NCBI GenBank assembly: GCA_007116095.1
Contig: SKJD01000245.1
Span: 1 to 5,405, forward strand
Reading direction: 5' to 3'
Length of the DNA: 5,405 bases
Source: Candidatus Hydrogenedentota bacterium
GTDB taxonomy: Bacteria > Hydrogenedentota > Hydrogenedentia > Hydrogenedentales > SCBR16-9
The notes under the pieces are model-generated. The model worked only from the letters and a program-made list of their open reading frames with translations, had not been told where the DNA came from and did no database searches. The translations under genes and the position numbers were made by a program. Positions 1 to 5,405 of the stretch are shown one piece after another; the first letter of the stretch is position 1; each line of letters starts with the position of its first letter.

Positions 1-127
1 CGGTATTGAGAACCAGGTAGCGGATGTCCCAAGTCGATTTATCGATGCAGACATCTTCCAGGCCGCTGGCTTCTCCGTCATTGGCGTGTACCGTGAAATT
101 CAATAACGAATCCAGACTTCTTAGCAT
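1..127 (-). CDS. PRC-barrel domain protein, N-terminal part (runs off left edge)
   Basis: Reading leftwards from an ATG at 127-125 gives 42 uninterrupted codons to the window edge. The peptide begins MLRSLDSLLNFTVHANDGEA and continues with an ED(V)-(C)-I-D motif, then STWDIRYLVLNT. This matches the usual opening of stand-alone PRC-barrel proteins: MLRS, a short helix, then beta strands with the pattern 'V-x-A-x-DGE-x-G-x-x-x-D...D-x-x-TW-x-I-RYLV'. PRC barrels are small beta-barrel folds first described in RimM and photosynthetic reaction-centre H subunits. The stand-alone forms have no firmly assigned biochemical role, and none is claimed here. The start is supported by a strong AAGGAGG ten bases upstream and by the family's typical N-terminus. 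The gene lies downstream of uvrB on the same strand but seems to have its own promoter (262-290). The C-terminal part is outside the window, so completeness cannot be judged. Confidence 0.83.
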   Translation of the reverse strand, partial: MLRSLDSLLNFTVHANDGEASGLEDVCIDKSTWDIRYLVLNT

Positions 128-137
128 CAGTACGGTT

Positions 138-144
138 CCTCCTT
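138..144 (-). promoter_or_regulatory. Shine-Dalgarno site of the PRC-barrel gene
   Basis: On the minus strand these bases read AAGGAGG, an almost ideal anti-16S complement, with ten bases before the ATG at 127. It fixes the start of the PRC-barrel gene. It is clearly stronger than anything in front of uvrB or rel in this window. Confidence 0.85.
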
Positions 145-261
145 GCGTCTCGTCTATGTAGTGGACTTGCTGTGTGCGTCCTTGGCATTGCATCTTCGGT
201 ATCGGAGCTTATTCGGGCAAAAAAACACTTGAATGCAACAGTTAATCCCATTTTGCGCCGG

Positions 262-290
262 ATTATTCCTGAAAGGACGCCGATTGCCAA
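262..290 (-). promoter_or_regulatory. Sigma70-type promoter for the PRC-barrel gene
   Basis: On the minus strand a -35 box TTGGCA (285-290, five of six to TTGACA) is followed by exactly 17 bases and a -10 box AATAAT (262-267, five of six to TATAAT). The start point would fall near 253-257, giving a leader of about 125 nt before the ATG at 127. The promoter sits about 40 bp after the uvrB stop and points at the PRC-barrel gene, so that gene is probably transcribed separately from, or in addition to, read-through from rel-uvrB. A short 9-bp dyad (CTGGACCAG, 292-300) abuts the upstream edge of the -35 box; it may be chance. The leader holds a run of seven T on the minus strand (219-225), with no convincing hairpin before it. 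Confidence 0.6.
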
Positions 291-329
291 GCTGGACCAG
301 AGGTTGCAGGGAATATCCAGTAAATACGG

Positions 330-2339
330 CTATATCCCTTCTTCGATCTGCCGTTTTTCCAGGGAGCGGATGCGATCCCGGTATTCCGCCGCTTTCTCGA
401 ACTCCATCTTCTGCGCGGCGTCCTGCATCTTCTTCTTCAGCTTGCGTATGGTGTCCTGGAGGTCTGCCGTGGGGACGTAGATGTCCTGGTCTTCGGCGGC
501 GATGGGCACGGTTACGTAGTCACGGTCGTAGATATTCTTCAAGAGGTCCGGGACGGCCTTGCGAATAGTCTGCGGGGTGATGTTGTGCTCTTCGTTGTAT
601 TCGACCTGTTTAACCCGGCGTCGTTCCATCTCTCCGATGGCCCGTTTCATCGAGCCTGTCATGGTGTCGGCGTACATGATCACCGTGCCTTTGACATTGC
701 GGGCGGCCCGGCCACAGGTTTGGATGAGGCTCGTTTCCGAGCGCAGAAAGCCTTCCTTGTCGGCGTCCAGCACGGCGACCAGCGTGACCTCGGGGATATC
801 CAGGCCCTCGCGCAGGAGGTTGATGCCCACCAGCACGTCGTATTCGCCCCGGCGCAGTTCGCGCACGAGCTCAATGCGCTCCAGGGTGTCGACGTCGGAG
901 TGCATGTAGCGGACCCGTACCTGGAGGTCGCGGAAGTAGTCGGTCAGGTCCTCGGCCATGCGCTTGGTGAGCGTCGTCACCAGCACCCGCTCGCTGCGTT
1001 TGGCCCGATCCCGGACCTCGTCCAGCAGGTCATCGACCTGGTTGGCGGCGGGACGCACGATGACCTGCGGGTCGATCAGCCCCGTCGGGCGCACCACTTG
1101 CTCAATGACCAGGCCTTCGCTCCGCTCCAACTCGTAATTTGCCGGGGTGGCGCTGACGTAAATGACCTGGTTGATACGCTCTGTAAATTCCTCGAAGGTC
1201 AGTGGCCGGTTGTCCCGCGCACACGGCAGGCGGAATCCGTAATCGATCAGCTTGTCTTTCCGGGAGCGATCGCCCTTGAACATGGCGCCAATCTGCGGCA
1301 CCGACATGTGGCTCTCGTCGATCACCAGCAGGAAGTCGTCCGGGAAGTAGTCCAGCAGCGTATAGGGCGGTTCGCCCGGCATACGCCCGTCCAGGTGCCG
1401 GGAGTAGTTCTCGATGCCGCTGCAATAGCCCAGCTCCTGCATCATCTCCATATCAAAGCGGGTGCGTTGGTCCAGGCGCTGCGCATAGAGGATTTCGTTT
1501 TTGGATTCGAGATTCTTGACCCGTTCCACCAGCTCGATCTTGATACCTTCCAGCGCCTGCTGCATCACCTCTTTGCTGGTTGCGTAGTGACTGCTCGGAT
1601 AGATGGCGGTGCGGCGGAGTTTGCGGTGTACGATGCCCCGCAGCGGGTCGATTTCGTAGAGGTCCTCGATCTCGTCGCCGAAGTATTCCACACGGACCGC
1701 CAAATCGCCCTCATAGGCCGGGAAAATGTCCACGACATCACCGCGTACCCGGAAAGTGCCGCGGTGGAAGTCCAGGTCGTTGCGGGTGTATTGCATGGCG
1801 ATCAGGCCGGCGACCAGATCGTCGCGGGGGAGCTCGGCGCCGGGTTCTAGGCTGACCTTCATCCCGCCGTAGGACTCGGGGGAGCCGATACCGTAGATGC
1901 ACGATACGCTGGCCACGATGATGCAGTCGCGCCGGGTCAGCAAGGCCCGGGTGGCGGAGTGGCGCATCTTGTCGATCTCGTCGTTGATCGATGCGTCTTT
2001 TTCGATGTAGGTATCGGTCGTGGGGACATAGGCTTCCGGCTGGTAGTAGTCGTAGTAGCTGACGAAATACTCCACCGCATTGTCTGGGAAGAGGTCCTTG
2101 AACTCGCCGTAGAGCTGCGCCGCCAGAATCTTGTTGTGCGCCATCACCAGCGTTGGCCGGTTGACTTCGGCGATGACATTGGCGATGGTGAAGGTCTTGC
2201 CCGAGCCGGTCACCCCTAGTAGTACCTGGGCTGGCAGGTTCTCATTCAATCCCCCTACAAGCGCCTCAATGGCTTCCGGCTGATCACCGGCGGGCGCAAA
2301 GGTGGATTGCAGCTTGAAATCTGTTGTCGTATCCAGCAT
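330..2339 (-). CDS. uvrB: UvrB, excinuclease ABC subunit B
   Basis: Cytoplasmic damage-verification subunit of nucleotide excision repair. It is loaded by UvrA, uses weak ATP-driven strand separation to clamp a strand around the lesion, then recruits UvrC for incision. The 669 residues match the family's usual 660-680, so it looks complete. Visible in order: PAGDQPEAI near 16-24; Walker A GVTGSGKT at 42-49; the tyrosine-rich beta-hairpin ([16 protein letters not shown]) at 91-106; domain 2, which binds UvrA, around 155-245; Walker B with DESH at 341-344; YVSATPA near 394-400; helicase motifs V ([14 protein letters not shown], 505-518) and VI (QTCGRAARN, 540-548); and a C-terminal UVR coiled-coil at about 625-662 for UvrC contact. 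No key residue is missing. The ATG at 2339 is the family-typical start. It lies six bases after the rel stop (TAA TCGGCC ATG), and no good Shine-Dalgarno precedes it, so translation is probably coupled to rel. No terminator is evident after the TAG stop (330-332). Confidence 0.98.
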   Translation of the reverse strand: MLDTTTDFKLQSTFAPAGDQPEAIEALVGGLNENLPAQVLLGVTGSGKTFTIANVIAEVNRPTLVMAHNKILAAQLYGEFKDLFPDNAVEYFVSYYDYYQPEAYVPTTDTYIEKDASINDEIDKMRHSATRALLTRRDCIIVASVSCIYGIGSPESYGGMKVSLEPGAELPRDDLVAGLIAMQYTRNDLDFHRGTFRVRGDVVDIFPAYEGDLAVRVEYFGDEIEDLYEIDPLRGIVHRKLRRTAIYPSSHYATSKEVMQQALEGIKIELVERVKNLESKNEILYAQRLDQRTRFDMEMMQELGYCSGIENYSRHLDGRMPGEPPYTLLDYFPDDFLLVIDESHMSVPQIGAMFKGDRSRKDKLIDYGFRLPCARDNRPLTFEEFTERINQVIYVSATPANYELERSEGLVIEQVVRPTGLIDPQVIVRPAANQVDDLLDEVRDRAKRSERVLVTTLTKRMAEDLTDYFRDLQVRVRYMHSDVDTLERIELVRELRRGEYDVLVGINLLREGLDIPEVTLVAVLDADKEGFLRSETSLIQTCGRAARNVKGTVIMYADTMTGSMKRAIGEMERRRVKQVEYNEEHNITPQTIRKAVPDLLKNIYDRDYVTVPIAAEDQDIYVPTADLQDTIRKLKKKMQDAAQKMEFEKAAEYRDRIRSLEKRQIEEGI

Positions 2340-2345
2340 GGCCGA

Positions 2346-4427
2346 TTACCCGACAGCCGCCAGGGACTGTTGTTTGATATCGAGCTTATCGACGAGTGTC
2401 ACCCCGGTGACCGTACGCAGGGTGCGCATGACCCGGTCGATGGTGCTGCGGTCGTTTGCCATAAAGACAAAGTCGAATACCGCCTGACCTGTTTCGCCGG
2501 GGCCATATTGGGCCCTCAAGATTTCCAGGTTCATCGGGCGCAGCGCATTGGTGATGTCGGCGATGGCGTTGGGGCGCATGCCCATTTGTATCCGGATACC
2601 GGTTTCAATAGCGTCCTCGCCTTCCCAGGAAGCCTCCACGATCCGGTTGGAGTCTCGGGGGGACTTGGCGAAGGCCCGGCAGTCGGCGCGGTGCACCGAT
2701 ATGCTCTGGCTCTTGGTGATATAGCCGATGATGGCGTGGCCCGGCATCGGATCACAGCACTTGGCGAACTGTACGCCCATCCCTTTCCAACCCTCAATGC
2801 GGATGAGCTTGTGGCGTGTGGCGTCGTCCACCTGCCGCACCTTGCGTGCGGGCGTCGGGGCCGTGATGGGGCGCGGCGACGGGGTATGGCCGTCCCGGTG
2901 TTTCTCCGAAGCCTGCTGGGCGTGCAGCGGCTCCAGCATACCCAGCTCGCGCAGGCGCTGCCGGATGCTGGTGCGGGCGCGTCCCGTCACGACGATATCC
3001 ACCCAGTCCAGGTGCGGGGTCTGGTTCTTGGAGGTGAGAATCTCGACCACGTCGCCGGTTTGTAGATGGTATCGCAGAGGCACCATCCGGTTGTTCACCC
3101 GGGCGCCCATGCAGTGGTGCCCGATATCCGAGTGTATCAAGTAGGCAAAGTCCAGCGGGGTGGCGCCCTTGGGCAGCTCTTTCACCTCGCCCTTCGGCGT
3201 GAAGACATAGGTATTGGCCGCCTTGAAGTCCTGGCGCATGTTGTCCATGAGATCTTCCGGAGCATGGGCGTCCTTGATCCATTCGTACATCTGGCGTAAC
3301 CAGGACAACTGATCGTCCAGGCGGTGGTCCTTGCCATGTTTGCCTTCTTTGTAGACCCAGTGGGCGGCGATGCCTTCCCGGGCGGTCCGGTCCATTTCCT
3401 CCGATCGAATCTGGACTTCCATGGGACGCCCGGTAACCCGCATGACGGTGGTGTGGATCGCCTGGTACATGTTCAGCTTGGGCATGGCAATGTAGTCTTT
3501 GAGGCGGCCCGGAATTGGCGTCCAGGTGCTGTGCACCACGCCCAGGGCATTGTAGCAGCCACTTTCCGTGCTGGTGATGATGCGGACGGCCTGGATATCC
3601 AGCACCTCGTTGAAGTCCTTGCCCTGCCGCACCATCTTCTGATAAATGCTGTACAGGTGCTTGGGCCGGCCAATCACACGCGCCTGCACCTCCGCTTCCT
3701 GCAGGCGATTTTCCAGGTAAAGGATCGTCTCTTTCAGGTCGGTTTCCCGCTCCTTGCGCTTCATGGCGACCTGTGAGGCGATTTCCCGGTATTCCTCCGG
3801 CATCAGGACGTGGAAAGCGTGGTCTTCCAACTCCCATTTCCAGTTGGAGATACCCAGACGGTGGGCCAACGGCGCGTAGATTTCCAAAGTCTCCCGGGCG
3901 ATGCGCTCCCGTTTATCTTTGGGCAGGTATTCGAGGGTGCGGATGTTGTGCAGGCGGTCCGCCAGCTTGATCATGATGACCCGGACGTCTTTGGCCGTCG
4001 CTACCAGCATCTTGCGGATATTCTGGGCCTGCTTAATCTCGCGCCGAACATGCGCCCCATGGGGAAGCTCATACCTCTCGGCTTCTTTTTCTTCTTTGCT
4101 CACCGTCAGGTTGCTGATCTTGGTGACGCCCTCGACCAGGGTGGCGATTTCTTCCCCGAAATCCTTCTTCAAACCCGTATGGGTAATATCGGTGTCTTCC
4201 AGGACATCATGCAGCAGCCCCGCCGCGCAGGTTATCGGGTCAAGCCCGAGGCCCGCCAAATTTTGCGCCACGGCCAGTGAGTGGATGATATAGGGCTCCC
4301 CCGAAAGCCGTTCCTGGCCCTGGTGCGCCGTCACCGCCAGGCGGTAGGTCTTGCGCACAATCTCCAGATCGGCCTGGGGAAAGTTTTTCTTAAGGATTTT
4401 CAGTAATTTCAAAAATTCGCTGCGCAA
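2346..4427 (-). CDS. rel: Bifunctional (p)ppGpp synthetase/hydrolase (long RSH, Rel/SpoT type)
   Basis: Makes (p)ppGpp from ATP and GDP/GTP, and hydrolyses it, to run the stringent response; cytoplasmic and usually ribosome-associated. It has 693 residues. The HD hydrolase has R40, H49, HD at 73-74, ED at 77-78, and D157 with N161 in KLADRLHNIRT, so hydrolysis should be active. The synthetase (about 250-365) has RPKHLYSIYQKM at 254-265, D277, RLKD at 308-311 (the RXKD form of bifunctional enzymes, not the EXDD of RelA), Y321 and E337 in EVQIR, so synthesis should also be active. TGS follows at about 403-466. The zinc-finger-like domain has CC at 557-558 and C583, and ACT spans about 610-682. 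Two apparent oddities against recalled homologues are an extra ~17 residues in the HD loop (about 106-136) and a much shortened, Pro-rich helical region (about 467-540). The start is TTG; the frame stays open upstream to a TAG at 4503-4505 but holds no ATG, GTG or other TTG. A weak GGGAAG lies 11 bases before it. First gene of a probable operon with uvrB. Confidence 0.97.
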   Translation of the reverse strand: MRSEFLKLLKILKKNFPQADLEIVRKTYRLAVTAHQGQERLSGEPYIIHSLAVAQNLAGLGLDPITCAAGLLHDVLEDTDITHTGLKKDFGEEIATLVEGVTKISNLTVSKEEKEAERYELPHGAHVRREIKQAQNIRKMLVATAKDVRVIMIKLADRLHNIRTLEYLPKDKRERIARETLEIYAPLAHRLGISNWKWELEDHAFHVLMPEEYREIASQVAMKRKERETDLKETILYLENRLQEAEVQARVIGRPKHLYSIYQKMVRQGKDFNEVLDIQAVRIITSTESGCYNALGVVHSTWTPIPGRLKDYIAMPKLNMYQAIHTTVMRVTGRPMEVQIRSEEMDRTAREGIAAHWVYKEGKHGKDHRLDDQLSWLRQMYEWIKDAHAPEDLMDNMRQDFKAANTYVFTPKGEVKELPKGATPLDFAYLIHSDIGHHCMGARVNNRMVPLRYHLQTGDVVEILTSKNQTPHLDWVDIVVTGRARTSIRQRLRELGMLEPLHAQQASEKHRDGHTPSPRPITAPTPARKVRQVDDATRHKLIRIEGWKGMGVQFAKCCDPMPGHAIIGYITKSQSISVHRADCRAFAKSPRDSNRIVEASWEGEDAIETGIRIQMGMRPNAIADITNALRPMNLEILRAQYGPGETGQAVFDFVFMANDRSTIDRVMRTLRTVTGVTLVDKLDIKQQSLAAVG

Positions 4428-4504
4428 CGTTTTGATTACTTCCCGGGTTGTACGCGAGCAGACACCCGACCACGCCGGCCACCAGCGCCTGCCTTCTCCG
4501 CCCT

Positions 4505-4513
4505 ATTCTACCA
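4505..4513 (-). promoter_or_regulatory. Extended -10 promoter, probably for rel-uvrB
   Basis: On the minus strand these bases read TGG TAGAAT: the TGn extension directly joined to a -10 box matching TATAAT at five of six positions. No good -35 box lies 16-18 bases upstream (the bases there read around ACAGCT), which is common for extended -10 promoters. Transcription would start near 4496-4499, about 70 nt before the TTG of rel. A TGTA-TT-TACA dyad at 4531-4540 lies just upstream of where a -35 box would be and could be a regulator site. Confidence 0.5.
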
Positions 4514-4606
4514 CCAAAAACACCCCAAGCTGTATTTACATGCCCGTGCTCATGCGGCGTGCGTAGGGACCAGTCCAATATGGCACACATCAACCACGCA
4601 TCTACC

Positions 4607-4622
4607 TTTCAGGGCGCAAACC
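4607..4622 (+). repeat. 16-bp direct repeat, copy 1
   Basis: Reads TTTCAGGGCGCAAACC on the plus strand. It matches copy 2 at 15 of 16 positions (one G/A change), with starts exactly 70 bp apart. The flanks are not alike, so this is not an ordinary tandem duplication. Function unknown. Confidence 0.7.
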
Positions 4623-4676
4623 TCCCGAGCATGTCCATTCCATTGTTGTCGTTGTGTATGCACTGGCCTTGTCGGT

Positions 4677-4692
4677 TTTCAGGGCACAAACC
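4677..4692 (+). repeat. 16-bp direct repeat, copy 2
   Basis: Reads TTTCAGGGCACAAACC on the plus strand, the partner of the copy 70 bp to the left. Seven helical turns at 10 bp per turn would put both copies on roughly the same DNA face, which would suit a protein-binding pair, but that is speculation. Confidence 0.7.
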
Positions 4693-4719
4693 CTTCATGC
4701 CGCTATCCCCGCCCCCTTT

Positions 4720-4758
4720 TTCGTGTTTGTCCGTACCTTTCGTGGTTCAATGCTCGTG
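4720..4758 (+). repeat. Degenerate TTCGTG-type intergenic repeat
   Basis: On the plus strand TTCGTG occurs at 4720-4725 and 4739-4744, a degenerate TCCGTA lies between at 4730-4735, and CTCGTG follows at 4753-4758. The spacing is roughly 9-14 bp. From memory this resembles the 'TTCGTGTCTTTCGTGGTTC' family of short degenerate repeats seen between genes in several environmental bacterial lineages. I cannot confirm that link here. It lies just downstream of the GH5-type stop codon. Confidence 0.5.
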
Positions 4759-4780
4759 GTGAACACAAGGTTTACCCATA

Positions 4781-5405
4781 TTAATACCGCTGTAACAGCT
4801 CCAGCATCTTACGGTCGAGTTGGTGGCCATGGAAGTCCTCGTAGTCCACGTCCGTCCGTTTGCTGTTGAGGATGCCGAAGCTGCCGCGGAAATTCCACAG
4901 GGTCCAGCCCATACCAGCGCGTTTATATGCTTTTAGACAATCCTCCATCCAGCGCAGTGTCACGTCGTGCGGGGTATGCTGGTGGGCGCCCCATTCACCG
5001 ACCATCACGCCCACACCGGCTTCCCGCAGCGCCGCCCAGTGCTGGAAGTAGTTGTCCCAGAGCCAGTCACCGTCCTGGGTCTGTTGCGTGATGATCTGCT
5101 GCGTTTCGGAGTCAAACGTGAGGACATCATTGGGCACGGCCCACTGGGGGAAAATCTCCAGTTGGTCATACACGGTCTCGCCGTCGCCGATGCGAATTTC
5201 CTTGAGCGTTAGCCAATCACCCTCGGCGTTCTCCAGAGTCAGCGTCCGGGCGCCTGCGGGAATTTCGAAGCTGATTGCCTGGTCATAAATGTTCTGATAG
5301 ATGTCGTATTCCGCGACGTACTGCACCTCTTTCCAGGGACCTTCACCCGGGCCGGGGGTGAATACGTGGCTCTCCACTTCCTCGCCGTCAATCTGCAGGG
5401 CCAGC
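4781..5405 (-). CDS. GH5-type (cellulase-like) glycoside hydrolase, C-terminal part
   Basis: The frame is open from the right edge (first whole codon at 5404-5402) to TAA at 4781-4783, about 207 residues; the true start is beyond the window. The last ~90 residues look like strands 7 and 8 of a GH5 (clan GH-A) barrel. GVMVGEWGAH holds a probable nucleophile Glu (codon 4994-4996), then comes a helix with LRWMEDCLKAYKRAGMGW, then WTLWNFRGSFG (Trp codon 4895-4897), the strand-8 Trp region. It ends in DVDYEDFHGHQLDRKMLELL. GH5 enzymes cleave beta-linked glucans, mannans and related sugars with retention; the substrate cannot be told from this part. The first ~100 residues (EYDIYQNIYDQAISFEIPAG, then LTLEN and LKEIRIG) look like a beta-sandwich rather than barrel, suggesting a module inserted before strand 7. 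The acid/base Glu and any signal peptide are outside the window. A GTG at 5375-5377 is internal and is not a credible start. Confidence 0.82.
   Translation of the reverse strand, partial: LALQIDGEEVESHVFTPGPGEGPWKEVQYVAEYDIYQNIYDQAISFEIPAGARTLTLENAEGDWLTLKEIRIGDGETVYDQLEIFPQWAVPNDVLTFDSETQQIITQQTQDGDWLWDNYFQHWAALREAGVGVMVGEWGAHQHTPHDVTLRWMEDCLKAYKRAGMGWTLWNFRGSFGILNSKRTDVDYEDFHGHQLDRKMLELLQRY

Larger units (their letters stand above)
4428..4780. other. Intergenic region between the GH5-type gene and rel
   Basis: This 353-bp stretch holds no credible gene. Short open frames on both strands lack ribosome sites and any protein-family look. It contains the probable rel promoter (4505-4513), a TGTATTTACA dyad (4531-4540), a GGAC-CA-GTCC dyad (4567-4576), two copies of a 16-bp direct repeat (4607-4622, 4677-4692) and a TTCGTG-type degenerate repeat tract (4720-4758). 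No stem followed by a T-run is convincing as a terminator for the upstream GH5-type gene. Confidence 0.7.

Noticed and set aside
219..240. T7 run on the minus strand as an intrinsic terminator after uvrB
   Set aside because: The bases before it form only a 3-bp stem (TTG/CAA) with mismatches and little GC, and the run lies downstream of the probable PRC promoter.
78..290. 70-residue minus-strand frame in the uvrB-PRC gap
   Set aside because: It overlaps the PRC start region in another frame, uses a TTG that is part of the probable -35 box, and has no ribosome site. A leader peptide is not excluded, but nothing supports it.
585..1850. 421-residue open frame on the plus strand
   Set aside because: It lies fully antisense to uvrB. 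The uvrB frame is unmistakable, and the antisense translation shows no family motifs; long antisense frames are common in GC-rich codon usage.
2307..3065. 252-residue plus-strand frame across the uvrB start and the rel end
   Set aside because: Antisense shadow of rel and of the rel-uvrB junction; no ribosome site or recognisable motif.
2794..3837. 347-residue minus-strand frame inside rel
   Set aside because: Out-of-frame shadow of rel; its Gly/Pro/Arg/His-rich composition is typical of a GC-rich gene read in the wrong frame.
4527..4545. LexA (SOS) box before rel-uvrB
   Set aside because: CTGT occurs but the matching ACAG is not at the N8 spacing; the Gram-positive GAAC-N4-GTTC form was also not seen here.
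4390..4593. Small open frames in the gap upstream of rel (both strands)
   Set aside because: They overlap the rel start or its promoter, have no Shine-Dalgarno, and do not look like protein families.
4697..4721. G-rich minus-strand tract (GGGGGCGGGG) as a G-quadruplex
   Set aside because: Only three tracts of three or more G occur within reach, one loop is about 13 nt, and no fourth tract is present.
4745..4764. GTTCA...TGAAC inverted repeat as a terminator for the GH5-type gene
   Set aside because: Five base pairs with a 10-nt loop and no following T-run in the direction of transcription.

Overview
The window looks like a chromosomal housekeeping stretch from a moderately GC-rich, non-model bacterium. 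All four genes lie on the minus strand, so transcription runs from right to left. The style of the Rel and UvrB proteins, a PRC-barrel protein, a GH5-type glycoside hydrolase and TTCGTG-rich intergenic DNA would suit the PVC group (Planctomycetes, Verrucomicrobia, Lentisphaerae) or Hydrogenedentes-like lineages. This placement is an impression from memory, not a proven assignment.

Layout in transcription order (right to left). (1) 5405-4781: the C-terminal part of a GH5-type glycoside hydrolase whose start lies beyond the right edge. It has a probable nucleophile Glu near 4995 and an apparent beta-rich insert before it. (2) 4780-4428: a 353-bp gap without a gene. It holds TTCGTG-type degenerate repeats, a 16-bp direct repeat in two copies exactly 70 bp apart, and a probable extended -10 promoter. 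(3) 4427-2346: a full-length bifunctional (p)ppGpp synthetase/hydrolase (Rel/SpoT type) that begins with TTG. (4) 2339-330: a complete uvrB, six bases after the rel stop and without a good ribosome binding site of its own, so very probably co-transcribed and translationally coupled. (5) 290-262: a strong sigma70-type promoter (TTGGCA, 17 bp, AATAAT) just after uvrB, followed by a leader of about 125 nt. (6) 127-1: the start of a PRC-barrel domain protein with a strong Shine-Dalgarno (AAGGAGG); it runs off the left edge.

How the genes work together: Rel makes and degrades the starvation alarmone (p)ppGpp, and UvrB is the damage-verifying helicase of nucleotide excision repair. Their tight pairing would link expression of the stringent response and DNA repair. 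The PRC-barrel gene has its own promoter and looks like an independent unit. The glycoside hydrolase is probably a separate upstream unit.

I found no mobile element, CRISPR array, RNA gene, phage gene or convincing intrinsic terminator, and no clearly new multi-gene system. The most unusual points are in Rel: an apparent insertion of about 17 residues in the hydrolase-domain loop, and an apparent loss of about 65-70 residues from the helical region after TGS. The repeats upstream of rel also deserve a look.
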